Assembly: GCF_030272615.1 (NCBI RefSeq)
Contig: NC_081412.1
Span: forward strand, 140,412,747 to 140,476,746
From: Cryptomeria japonica
Lineage: Eukaryota > Streptophyta > Pinopsida > Cupressales > Cupressaceae
Direction: 5' to 3'
Length of the DNA: 64,000 bases
Below are positions 21,576-32,546 of this stretch, piece by piece (positions within the stretch are counted from its first letter, which is position 1; each line of letters opens with the position of its first letter). The translations under genes and the position numbers were made by a program. The notes under the pieces were generated by a model. The model made no database searches. It saw nothing but the letters and a program-made list of their open reading frames with translations, and was not told the origin of the DNA.

Positions 21576-22334
21576 CTCGTCGGAATATCCTAATTCAAAA
21601 ATACAAAAAAATTTAAAAAATTCAAAAATACAAAAAAATTTATAAAAACAAAAAAAATCGTTACTTGGTGAAAACCTGGCAAACAGGCGCCTTGTGACAC
21701 AAAAAAACATTGAAAAATTTGAAAAAAGTAAAGAGAAATAATTTCGTCCAACGGTGAAAACCACTTCAGTGGCGCCCTGGGCAAGTACCATGGTGAAAAC
21801 TGGGTCACCAGCGCCATGTGTAGAGACATTGCTCCTCCCTCCTTCAGGATTCTCTTCATCATTTCACTTTGCACACACTCACGACCAATTCGTTCATAAT
21901 AAACTTACCCATTCCCATCATGGCTTGTTATTGATCTACCCAAGATTGGTTAGCCATTCATAATAAACATTCCTTTTCATCCCTTTCCATCCATAATAAA
22001 TCAGACCCTATCTGTGGCTAAGGCAAAATCCTACGTCTAGTGATGGGTGTGGAACTGAGAACATCACATGATTTGAGGAGTACAGTTTCTTCCAGCTTCC
22101 TTCAGTCTGTCCGCACACAATCCACAATAAAGCAACATTTGCATCACAGATCCGCAATAAAGTTTCATCTTCTCCGCAATAAAGTATTAGTTTCATGGAT
22201 TCAGTCAGTTTCAAATGAGACACAGCAGCAACAATGAGCTTCAACAAAATCAAATCTTTCAACAGACTCAGACAACATATGGTTCAGTGCTATCTATCCT
22301 TTTTGTGAAAGTGAACATTGTGACCACAATCAAA
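21576..22334 (+). other. Gypsy H region downstream of ORF (left arm)
   Basis: Non-coding. GGTGAAAACC-type strings followed by GGCGCC recur (near 21670, 21750 and 21790), and TCATAATAAA-type strings recur near 21893, 21956 and 21991. Both are shared with the right arm. Confidence 0.6.
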
Positions 22335-23229
22335 TAAGACTTATACAAGTGACAAGAGACACTAAACTTGAGGACTACAGTGGATGTTGGTGTCGAGTCT
22401 TGGTTTTCTTTTGATTTTATCTTTTGGTGACATGTCTTTTAGCTTTTCCAGGATGTCTTTGACTAGAAAGGCGAGGATGGGGTATCGTCACCTATTTGCA
22501 TTTGTTGTCTGTGGATTGTCTTTTAGTAATGCTATGACTTGTCCAAGGATATGAGGACACTGTGAGTCTAGTATGAACTGGGGCATTCCTTGTTTGTGGC
22601 TGTCTTATCTCCATGCAAACGGGTACAATGACTTTCTGGGTCAAACATATGCCTCGATTGTCATAACCTATTCTGCCATAATAAAGCTCGATGATGATAA
22701 CGCACAAGAAGCTCTTTCACGTTCATATCTTCTGTCTTCCATCCCCCTTTCTTGATTGACTTCCATCGTCCTTCTCGAGTCCGCGTAGCCCGCTATCACA
22801 TGACTGAGTATAATGACACACCAAAAACATTTGCATTTCATATAGTTACACCTGCATCACCACATATAAGCATTTCAGATATCACAATTGCATCACATCC
22901 TGCATACAACATATGTTAGCACATCTTACATTTTCATCAGGTAAATAATCATTTGCATTATCATATTCATTTGCATTACATACATTCACATTTGCATCAT
23001 GCATCACATCTAAAACATAAACGAACAAAAAAATAAAAAAATATTGCATTGCATCATATGCATATTTGCATCCATATCATAAGCATCACATAAGAACATC
23101 TCATCACATAGGTACACATGCATATAGCTGCCGCAAAGATGAATCATCTCACATATATATATAAAGTGTCATGATGCAATGATGTCAAAATCATATGGCT
23201 ACAATCACCCGCAGGTGTCTACATCATTA

Positions 23230-23687
23230 TACAAAATGGTACAAAACTGATACAGAGGAACTCACTGATCACTCCTGCCAACACTATTGGTAGTGCTAAT
23301 CCTGTCCATGTCATGGTATCCCATGCCACATGTCCCACCCTCATCTCCAGTCCCGGATCCTAGAACACTCATCTCAGTGCATCCCTGTCTCCATCTCAAT
23401 CGTAGGGTACTAACTCCCCATCGATCGGTATCCGCAGAATCCTATATACATCCTCCAGGGTGACTGTCATCTCACCCATCGACAGATGAAACGTACAAGT
23501 CTCTGAGTGCCATCTCTCAGCCAGCACAGTCAGCAAACCCATGTTTGCTCGAAACTCAGGCACATACAACACATGTCTCAAACCCATCTCCTCGATGGCA
23601 GCTCTTTCCTCGAGCGACAACTCAGGTCGCAACCTCTGTGTCGACGGGAATCTCTCCCATGACTCTAGCATCGGCAAATACTCCTGC
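23230..23687 (-). pseudogene. Plant mobile domain (PMD, MAIN-like) fragment
   Basis: The minus frame reads LSLEERAAIEEMGLRHVLYV and TFHLSMGEMTVTLEDVYRIL, then PIDGEL: the N-terminal half of the aminotransferase-like plant mobile domain (PF10536 type; cellular members MAIN and MAIL1). A possible splice acceptor (TTGACTGCAG) precedes it at about 23688. The uninterrupted part ends at 23396. The same frame continues as DGDRDALR, VGHVAWDTMTWTGLALPIVL to about 23230 through three stops that look like CGA to TGA twice and CAG to TAG. PMD genes are known passengers of plant transposons. It is antisense to the left-arm polyprotein and in the same direction as the right-arm one. Confidence 0.8.
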
Positions 23688-23719
23688 AGTCAAGCAAATC
23701 AATCATGTCAGTTATAGTG

Positions 23720-23955
23720 GCATTCCCTGTTTATCACAAAATGCTACTTTTTATCTAAATGCATATGGTTATCTATCCTAGTGGTACTCCCTGTTCATCA
23801 CAAAGTACTACGTGTGTGACACTCCCTGTTCATCACAAAGTGTTACTCACATTCGCACTCCCTGTTCATCACAAAGTGCTGCTCATATTTCAGTACTCCC
23901 TGTTCATCACAAAGTACTCTATCTTGGTACTCGCTATTCATCACAAAGTGCCTTG
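23720..23955 (+). repeat. Tandem array, 34-38 bp unit, about six copies
   Basis: Core CTCCCTGTTCATCACAAAGT starts at 23787, 23822, 23858 and 23896, with variants at 23722 and 23930. Short variable sequence separates the cores. It lies upstream of the PMD fragment on its strand. Confidence 0.85.
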
Positions 23956-24777
23956 ATCTATCCTAGTCTTCCTAGAGGGCCTGCTTGAGTGTATCCTCTC
24001 AGTAGCTTATCCAATCGACAGCATATGTTCATCACAGAACTGTTGATTTGACCTAGAAGATGCAAATTCATACTTTTCAAACGCAAACGCGCTTACATGA
24101 CATAAACGTGCATTTATTACATTACCTAGCATGCATTAATGACAACAATAAATGCATCAAAGTACGAGGAGGTTTTGTGGTACTTACTGGCTCTCCTACC
24201 TCTACTGGCCTTTGGAATCAGCGAACGCGGTCAAATCTATGAACCAAAGCCATCGCTGTTGACTGCTACTGCTCTATTTTCGCTCTGCACTATGCTCTTG
24301 TGACGGTGTAGATGACAATGAGGATGTATTTTCCCCCGTGGTCTATCTTATAGATTGCCCTAGCTCTCATTTCCCGAGTCGGTTTTCCTTATCCCGTGAC
24401 TTTGTCACTTTATCTGATCAGTCCATTCTATCCCGTCTTTCTTATCGAGAGATTGTCTGCAATCTTTTCAGACATTTTCATCCAATCTCTCGAGGGGGCA
24501 TATAATTCCCATCTTGGGGCATCTCTGTATCAGTTCATCTTATCTTCTTTGATTGTGGTCACAATGTTCACTTTCACAAAAGGGATAGATTAACACTGAA
24601 CCATAATGTTGTCTGAGTCTGTTGAAAGATTTGATTTTGTTGAAGCCCATTGTTGCTGCTATGTCTCATCTGAAACTGACTGAATCCATGAAACTGATAC
24701 TTTATTGCGAAGAAGACGAAACTTTATTGCGGATCTGTGATGCAAATGTTGCTTTATTGCGGATTGTGCGCAGATAG

Positions 24778-24915
24778 ACTGAAGGAAGCTGGAAGAAACT
24801 GTACTCCTTGAAACATGTGATGTTCTCAGTTCCACACCCATCACTAACTGAAGGAAGCTGGAAGAAACTGTACTCCTCAAAACATGTGATGTTTTCAGTT
24901 CCACACCCATCACTA
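24778..24915. repeat. 69-bp tandem duplication in right arm
   Basis: ACTGAAGGAAGCTGGAAGAA begins at 24778 and 24847, and both units end near CCCATCACTA. The left arm has one unit, so the duplication happened in this copy. Confidence 0.9.
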
Positions 24916-25349
24916 GACGTAGGATTTGCCTTAGCCACAGATAGGATCTGGTTTATTATGGATGGAAAGGGAGTGAAAAGGGGGGTTAGTATGAATGGCT
25001 AACCAATCTTGGGTAGATCAATAACAAGCCATGATGGGAATGGGTAAGTTTATTATGGATGGATAGGTTGTGAGTGTGTGCAAAGTGAAAGGATGAAAGT
25101 GAATCCTGAAGGAGGGAGGAGAAAAGTCTCTACGCATGGCGCTGGGAACCCAGTTTTCACCATGGTACTTGCCCAAGGCGCCACCGAAGTGGTTTTCACC
25201 GTTGGACGAAATTATTTCTCTTTACTTTTTTTGATTTTTTCAATTTTTTTTGTGTCACAAGGCGCCTGTTTGTCAGGTTTTCACCAAGTAACGATTTTTT
25301 TGTTTTATAATTTTTTTTTTGTATTTTTGAATTAGGATATTCCAAAGAG

Positions 25350-28300
25350 CTATGTGTAGAACCTGCGAAGGTGCATGTTGTTGATAGGATCCTCTAAAGT
25401 TTCACCTTCTGTAGTTGAGAGCTGATATGCCCCAAATCCATATGCTGCTGTAATGATGTAAGGACCAAGCCAATTTGGTTCGAACTTGCCCTTCTTCTCT
25501 CTGTCTTGCTGATTTTTGGGGTTTTCTCTGAGAACCAAGTCACCTACCTCAAATGTGTGAGGCTTGACTTTATGATTGTAGCTGCATTGTTCCTTAACTG
25601 AATGATGTGTATCTCGAGTGACTGTCTTCCTTGATAAAGGAACTGAGATAGAATTACTAGAGTGTGGACTACGTAGGCCCATATGCGTGTCACCTGAAGA
25701 AGTTTGGGCATCCCTGATAACAAAGTCCTTTGAGGAAGCTCCATTAAAGGTCCATGATGTATCGCCAAAAGGAGATGGATGTGTGGAACAAGTGGATGAG
25801 TTATGAAGGCTTATGATTGTGAAAAGAAGTGAAAGTAGGATAGCATGATGGAGACTTAGGATCAACAAGTATGCTTTTTGACTTAAAATTGTAGAACTTT
25901 TGCCCCCAGTTATTTTGGTGTTAGGGGAGATCAACTCTTGCTCTTTTTGCTTCATATGAGTTTTATCCTTGACTTTGATTTTTGTAGAGTCCAATAGCTT
26001 TTGATTTTGATTTGGACTGAAGCACTTTTCTTTATTTTTGACTTTTAAATTTTTCTTTTCAAAGCTTGATTTTTGATCCCTAATGAGTAAGGGCTTTTGT
26101 AATTCTTGTTGATCCAAGTCTGGAAGTGGAGTGGAAATGGAATGAGTAGATGACATGGTAAAGCTATGTGAGTTATCAAGAGGGCTAGAGATATGCTCAA
26201 TAGATTCTTCGCTGGAACCACTCTTAGGACTATTGATATCAAGAGGTGCTTGCACCACTAGAGGAGATTTGCATTCAGACTTAGTAGCCACAACACTAGG
26301 TGGTTCATACCCAATTCCTTGGCATTGCAAATTGTTTGTAGATTGTTCATGTTGACTGAATGTCTTAGGAGACAGTGGGAGTTGATCAACATGAAAGATA
26401 TACTCACCACATCCCATGTCTTTAATCTTGAACTTGTCTTTGAGCTCTGCTTGTTTGGATGTAGAAGCTTTTAAGGATTCAGGATCCACATATGCTGATG
26501 AAGGAACAGCTTTGCGATTGACTGGGATTGTTATTTCTGATTGAGGTTGCAGATTGTTGCAATATATGAATGGATTTGGATCCGCTTTGACGGTCACTTC
26601 AACTCCATTGTGTGGAAACTTGATACATCGATGATATGTAGATGGGACTGCCCTCATTTCATGAATCCAAGGACGTCCTAGCAATATGTTGTATGTGAGA
26701 TCCAGATCAAGTACTTGGAAAACCACATCCTTTGTAACTGGCCCAACTCTGAGAGGTAAGGTGACTGTGCCCTTGGATGAACGCTCTTCATCGTCATATG
26801 CCTTAATGGTGATTTTGTTTGTAGAATTCACAGCTTTATCAGAATATCCCAATTGTGAATGTGTATGAAGGCTTCAATGTGTAATGGTGCATTATGTGGC
26901 TGACTTACAAAGGCGTCATCGGCTTCTGTGAATGTAAGGGAGTGTGGAATGGAAAGGTATCCCACCATGGCTTGAAACTGGTCCACGTTCAGATCAGTAG
27001 GAACAGCAGTGTCTCTCAAGATTTTGTCAAGAATAGCCTTATGTGCAGGGGATATGCGTAGGAGCTCAAGAATGGAGATGAGCGCGGGTGTCTTCCCTAA
27101 TTGTTCTACAAGGTCATACTCAGGTTTGGTTGATGAAGAAGCGATGTTTTTAGTTGGAGCACCTTGCAAAGTCATTTTACCTCGACGGGTTGTAACATGA
27201 CATTCAGAGGTAGGTTCGGAAGAAGATCCAACACCTTTTAGGACAATCTTGGGTCTCAAAGTAGAATTCTCAGACGCTTTGTCCTTGATGATAATAGTAG
27301 AGACGTAATTGTCCATCGAGATGTGATTGATAGTTGAATCATAGTTATAAGATGCTCTGGTATAGTTGGTTTGATCCTCTGTGGCTTTAGCTTTTCCTTT
27401 GTCATGTTTTGGGAATGGTTCCTTAAACATCACATGTTCTTGATTAGATGAATGTCCCTCAATCTCAATGTCACCTCTATCAATGAGATCTTGCACAATG
27501 TTCTTCAGTCGATGGCAATTTCCTGTCTTATGACCCTTGCTCTTATGAAATTCACAATACTCATCATCATTCCACCAATTTGGTTTGACCTTTGGTTCAT
27601 ATGGAGGAAAATCTGGAACTGTGATCACTTTGTTTGCCACAAGCTTTTTGAAGACTGATTCAAGTGGTTCTCCCAATGGAGTGTACTTCCTTCGTGGTCT
27701 AGAAGTTGTTTGAGTATTCACTTGATTGTTTGTAGAACTCAATCCAGAAAAGATGAATTTGGGTCTCACCGTATTGGCATCAACAACACCATCATTAACT
27801 GTATTCTTTTTCTTATTCCAAAATCTTGGCTTGTCTTTTCCTTTAAAGTCATCTTTGTTTTCCTTGAATATCTTAATGACTCCTTGTTCAATTAAGACCT
27901 TTTCTGTTGCTGGGCCCTTTTCAATAACATCCTTGAATGTGGACAAACAAGATTTCCTGAGATCATAGCCAATATCCTTGTTAACGTTTTGAGTGAACAT
28001 TTCTACCATTTGTTTTTGTGGGATTTTACAAGAGCATCTGCTAGCTAAGTTTCTCCATCTTTGTAAAAATGTTGCAAAAGATTCTCCTTCCTTTTGTTTA
28101 GTATTGCACAAGGTAGTAACTGAGACATCTGTTTCTATGTTGTAGGAGAAATGCTGAATGAATGCCTCGGCCAAGTCACCCCATGACTTAATACCGGGAG
28201 GTAATTGAGAAAACCATTCCATAGCTTGATCACCTAAGCTTTGTGGAAACAACCTCATCAAGTATGTTTCTTCTGCCGCTACCTCAATGCAGGCTGTGAA

Positions 28301-29398
28301 GAATTGTCTTATGTGTGCCTTGGGGTCTCCTCTCCCTCTATATTTGTCAAATTTTGGCGTCACAAAGTGTGCAGGAAATGGGGGCATTGAAATGCTCTTA
28401 TCAAAGGGATAAGGACATATATCTCTCATAGTGTATGTTGGTTTTGATGTACTCATGTCCTCCATCTTCTTTTGTAGATCTCTAATTTGTTGTTCCAAAT
28501 TATTCTTGGGAGGAGATTGATTTCTTGTAGCATACCCCATGTTTGAAACACCCATTTGAGGAGGAGCTTGTTGCATGTATGGATGATACTGATCGTAGAC
28601 ATGTCCATATGGAGGTCTATATTGTTGCGGCATATATGGAGCACTTGGCATAACTTCATGTTGAGGGACCCCATATCTGTTTTGTGCATATATACCATAC
28701 TCAATAGGCATTTCATTTTCCATTGTGTTGCCCCCAATTTTGACATGAGGTCTCCTTGTGTCAAAATTTTGAGGATGTCTTTGAGTATCCACTTGTTTTG
28801 ATTGATCCATACCTTGAGCATGTAATTGTGCATATTTGTCTGCATAAGGCCTCCATGATGGTCTTTGAGTGTAAGTATCATACGTTTGAGCTTGTGTATG
28901 TGGGATTGCTGGTTTTTGAAGCAAAACTGATGGTGACTCAGGCATCATATTATTCGGTCCTCTATTTCCTCCACTATTTGGTCTCCTTTGATCCATGTTG
29001 GGTTGAGTTTGTTGTGAGGGTCGACTTTCCATAAGTTGAGATAAGTCAAAATCATGCGGTATTTTAGCTCCACTTTGTGCCATCATGTGTAAAAAGTACC
29101 GACGATCTCTCCTCATTATCTCTTCAACCAATCTATTGAAATGAGGATTCATTATGGATTCTTCTATGTCTGCTGATAGTATTGAAGAGTTGTCAACATT
29201 GTCATTGTGTGTAGCATTGTTGTTTATAGTATTTGCGCTTTCCACATTTGGATTGTTTCTATAAACATTCATGTCTGGTAATATAGTGTGCTCAGGATTG
29301 TAGAATAAATCATTGTCATACTCATAAGAACTCATGTTTGTGGACTCTTGAGCTTCTTTAGCTATTCTCCTAGATTTTTGAAGGCGGGTTTCAACCAT
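25350..29398 (-). pseudogene. Gypsy H polyprotein, second copy, protease site deleted
   Basis: Same protein as at 17460-21575, starting MVETRLQKSRR at 29398. The first frame (to 26828) has gag and the C-x2-H-x4-H-x4-C knuckle and ends in IHIHNWDILIKL-stop. The second (26852 to 25350) resumes as GYSDKAVNSTNKITIKAYDD and ends in the integrase-tail sequence HLRRFYT. At the junction, 71 bp that encode the protease active site (VLIDGGAG) and the sequence up to IKQ are replaced by 4 bp, shifting the frame. No other stop is present. Apart from this the two copies differ by scattered substitutions. It could still make a truncated gag. Confidence 0.92.
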
Positions 29399-29887
29399 GA
29401 ACTAGGTGTTTGACCAAGATGTGAGAGACTAGATGAAAAGTGAAAAGAGTATGGAAGACCAAGAGTTGTATGGAATGTAAATGAATCTTGAGGTGTACTT
29501 GCAATGTCCAAAGTGTAAGACCAAGTATGTAAGTAGTAGAGTAGGTGTGACTTCCAAAGAGAGGATCGTTTCTCTTGATGAGGTAAGCTGACCTTGACTC
29601 TAAGTAAGACCAAATGAGACCCAAAGGTAAGAAACATTGATGAGGGACCACTTAGCAAAGTGTAGTTGTATGTAGTGTGTTGAAAGAGTATAGTGAGGAC
29701 AAGCAAGTGACCTTTTTGACTCAAGTTTTTAGACAAGTATGAATGTAAAATGAGATGTAAAGCAATGATGGACTGTATGAGACCTTAGGACAGGTTGAAT
29801 GCTAGATGAAACCTGAAGAGACAACCTAGGAAGCTCAAGTATTCCGAAACTGATTTTCTTTGTTTGCTGGACTGTTAAAGTTTTCAA

Positions 29888-30050
29888 TTCCTGACACAGA
29901 CGCCTCTGTATGCTTTACAGACGCGATTCCCAGACACAGACGCTTCTCTGTTGGACACAGATGTTGATAAAAACACAGACGCTATTCTGCCCTTCACAGA
30001 CGCGCTTAGATTACGCAGACGCGGTTAAAACAGACACAGACGCGTTTCTG
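29888..30050. repeat. CAGACGC motif cluster, gag-proximal
   Basis: Seven exact CAGACGC copies in 160 bp, several as ACACAGACGCG. The outer end of the left arm (16930) falls inside this cluster. Confidence 0.85.
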
Positions 30051-30289
30051 TAAACTTCGTGCAATTTTTCCAAATTGTGAAGTTGTTTTGTTGTGACCAA
30101 ATCCGACTGTTTGACTGTTTTTCGTGACAAGAGGACACAATGTTGATGACTCAATGTTTGCAAACTGTCTAGACTCCAAAAGTGTGTTGTTTGATGTGAA
30201 AAGTTTTGGATACACTTGAAGACACAAAAGACACAATGTTTTGTTGTTTAGTCTTGAATGTTTGAGTGTTTAGCATAAGACAAGCACAA

Positions 30290-30860
30290 ATCTTAGGGCT
30301 GGCCAAGACAATAGTTGTTGATCCCACATAGGGTTTTACCCCCGAGGCTACGCTATTCAGAGCGGATACTTAGATGCTTGACCTCACTGGCTCCACCCTC
30401 GGCACTCACTTCTCGGGTCAGCCAAGCATTAGTCCCCATGAAAACTCCCCATGGCGAACTTTGTATCTCTACTAAGAACCGTATGTGTGTGGGCCGCTAC
30501 CAGAGGTCCGACCTCCTGCCTCAACAACTAGAAGGATTTGGGCTTCTAAAACAAAAAGGTGCTAGTAAGGGCATCCGCTCGTGTGGCCTTACATGCGGCA
30601 CTTTCAACTCTGTAAATACAGAAGGCTCCCAGCCGGTAGGGGTTACGCCCTACAAATGATCAAATAAATTTGATCAAACGGGTTTATGGGGAGACATAGT
30701 GTCGGTATGAACTAATCAGCACACGTTATTCATAGTTTTCACCATGAATACATTTGATTATAGTGGTTCGGATGAGGTGGGTTTTCCTCGCTACCACTTG
30801 GGTCGTTCTCTTCTCACTAGTAGTCCTAATGACCACACGGGAAGACAGGCCCTCTAAAGA
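30290..30860 (-). other. GC-richer block in gypsy H leader
   Basis: It stands out from its AT-rich surroundings (on the minus strand: GGGTAAAACCCTATGTGGGA, CCTCTGGTAGCGGCCCACAC, CCTACCGGCTGGGAGCCTTC) and has many short self-complementary pieces. The frames in it are not protein-like. It may be a conserved structured part of the element RNA; that is inference. Confidence 0.5.
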
Positions 30861-31287
30861 TTGAACAAAAAGAGCCTATTGCTCAAGACACAAAAGACAA
30901 TGATTCAATTTTAGTGCACCAATTGAAGTGTTTGCTAATCTATGAAAACAAGGCACACAACAAAATTACAAAACCCTAGCAAAGACCCTGCAACAAAATT
31001 GTTAGTAGTTTGGGTTGTTTCAAATGATAACCCCTTCCTGCAAGAACATAAGTTAGGTAAATTTTAGAAAACCCAAAAGACTTTGTGAAAAAGGGGCCTT
31101 CAACAAAAACATTTTTTTTTGCCTCCAAAGCAAGCTGCACAAACTTAGTTAGCTAGATCTGCAAGGGTTAGCTGAAAATAAACCAGATCTGAAACCCTAA
31201 GTATAAAATCCGAAAACCCGAATCAAAGAAAAATTTGAAAATTGCAAAACAGAAAGCACAGACGAAGTTATACCAGACACAAACGCG

Positions 31288-31508
31288 TCTGTATGACACA
31301 GACGCGGTTCTGTGACGCACAGACGCGCTCACAGAACGCAGACGTTTTTTCCGAACACAGACGCAGGTAGATTCGACACAGACGCGTTTTCAATTCACAG
31401 ACGCAGCTCCAAAAACCTGCAAAATAAATTCTAACAAAAACACAGACGCGATTCACGATATTGCAGATGCTTCTGAAACACAAAAACGCGATCCGAACGC
31501 TCGCAGAC
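31288..31508. repeat. CAGACGC motif cluster, LTR-proximal
   Basis: A second cluster of seven exact CAGACGC copies (again mostly ACACAGACGC) with near-matches between them, 1.2 kb from the first. Confidence 0.85.
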
Positions 31509-31602
31509 GCGGAAAAACCTAAAATGTCGTCGAAAATTGTCCGATCTGCAACTTCAAAAATGCAAAATCTGCAACAAAAATGTTAAATGCAAAGGGACAA
31601 GA

Positions 31603-31620
31603 GTCCCACCGGGCGTGCCA
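31603..31620 (-). other. Gypsy H primer-binding site
   Basis: On the minus strand the LTR end CATATACA is followed by TTT and TGGCACGCCCGGTGGGAC, a gypsy-type primer-binding region. I do not assign the tRNA. Confidence 0.65.
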
Positions 31621-31623
31621 AAA

Positions 31624-32425
31624 TGTATATGGTGAAAATGGATAACAATAATAACAAAATTGAAAGGCTAAATGAATCCAACCACTAAACCCTAGCCTAA
31701 CAATGAACAAAGATCCACCATAACATATGAAGATTACCTAAGACAATGCAAATAACTCAAAATCACAAAGATTATACCATCACATGTCCAATAGGGTTTT
31801 GATCTCCATTCTTCCTATCTCCATTGATCTTGCTTGATATATTTGCTCTCAGATTTTTATATGCACAAGAGCTCAACAAAGAACAGAATGTGGTTGCAAG
31901 TAGGATCGTAGTGTAGTCGAGTCCTTCAAATTGTCGATTAGGCTGAGTGATTAGAATGCATAGAATGATTAGGGTTTGATAATGAAGGAAGCATCTCCTT
32001 ATATAGAAGACACTATATGAAATGGAGGGATAAGATTGAGAGGTGTAAAAAGAGAGGTCGGCTAGGATTAGAGGGTAGGTAAAGGAAATAATAAAATAAT
32101 GAAAGGGGTAGGTAGTGTATGAATTAAGAGATGAATGACATGTGTCATGGGTAGAAAAAGCTAATGAATTAATTAAATAAATAAAGATTTATTTAATAAA
32201 TAGAAGAAGTAGGATAATTAAATAAATAAAAATATTTATTTAATTTAGGAAAAGGATAATTTAAATAAATAAATGTATTTATTTAAATGAGAAATAAGGC
32301 TAGAAGAGGATAAATGAATTAATTAAATAAATAAAGATTTATTTAATTAATAGAAGAATTAGGCTTGGATAATTAAATAAATAAAATATTTATTTAATTA
32401 GATATGACAATTTTAGGTGTCTACA
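31624..32425 (-). repeat. Gypsy H 5' LTR (802 bp)
   Basis: On the minus strand it runs TGTAGACACCTAAAATTGTC to ACCATATACA (TG...CA). It contains a TATA box (TATATAAG, plus coordinates 31998-32005) and the palindromic AT repeats at 32165-32400. It sits inside the Copia A LTR sequence. No partner LTR was found in the window. Confidence 0.8.
32165..32400. repeat. Palindromic AT repeats in gypsy LTR
   Basis: Five self-complementary strings such as TTAAATAAATAAAGATTTAT alternate with short spacers. Two larger units (about 32165-32260 and 32308-32400) repeat GAATTAATTAAATAAATAAA and AATAGAAGAA. Confidence 0.75.
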
Positions 32426-32534
32426 GGATATTATGGATCATTTTCTATTGATGAGAATATAGCTTATTCTTGTCCTATATTATGTCTCTATTTTGTACAT
32501 TTCATTGAGCTCTTGATCTTGGCAAAATCTCACA
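32426..32534 (+). repeat. Second partial copy of Copia A 5' LTR
   Basis: GGATATTATGGATC to CTCACA matches the last part of 16202-16652. It begins abruptly at the gypsy LTR end. GGATA would be the right target duplication of gypsy H; its left partner is no longer beside a gypsy end. Confidence 0.85.
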
Positions 32535-32546
32535 TGGTATCAGAGC
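32535..32546 (+). other. Primer-binding site, second copy
   Basis: TGGTATCAGAGC directly after the partial LTR, as at 16653. Confidence 0.9.

Larger units (their letters stand above)
16930..22334 (+). repeat. Gypsy H inverted repeat, left arm
   Basis: It matches 24548-29928 in reverse complement over about 5.4 kb. It starts at AATCGCGTCTG inside the gypsy leader and ends at CCACAATCAAA. It holds the intact ORF at 17460-21575. It has no LTR or primer-binding site of its own; it begins in mid-leader directly against the A-rich leader of Copia A. Confidence 0.93.
22335..24547. other. Spacer between the inverted-repeat arms
   Basis: 2.2 kb present once. It holds a plant mobile domain fossil (23230-23687, minus), a 36-bp tandem array and a CAT-rich tract (about 22800-23150). 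It is probably the 3' region of one of the two gypsy H copies, but no 3' LTR is recognisable. Confidence 0.6.
24548..29928 (-). repeat. Gypsy H inverted repeat, right arm
   Basis: Reverse-complement partner of 16930-22334. Its ORF region is 67 bp shorter, fully explained by one net deletion, and it has a 69-bp tandem duplication (24778-24915) that the left arm lacks. Unlike the left arm it continues outward into the rest of the leader, a primer-binding site and a 5' LTR. Confidence 0.93.
29399..31602 (-). other. Gypsy H leader (5' untranslated region)
   Basis: About 2.2 kb between the primer-binding site and the gag start. It holds two clusters of CAGACGC repeats and a GC-richer block (30290-30860). 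There is no convincing coding sequence on the sense strand. Confidence 0.75.

Noticed and set aside
23214-23223. GGTGTCTACA as the 3' LTR start of gypsy H
   Set aside because: On the minus strand it shares only TGTAGACACCT with the real LTR start; the following sequence does not match the LTR.
23720-23955. CRISPR-like array of repeats and spacers
   Set aside because: The host is a plant, repeats are imperfect, spacers are only 14-18 bp and there are no cas genes. It is a minisatellite.
30315-30659. 115-codon plus-strand frame in the gypsy H leader
   Set aside because: It is antisense to the element, has no domain and is explained by the GC-rich composition of the block.
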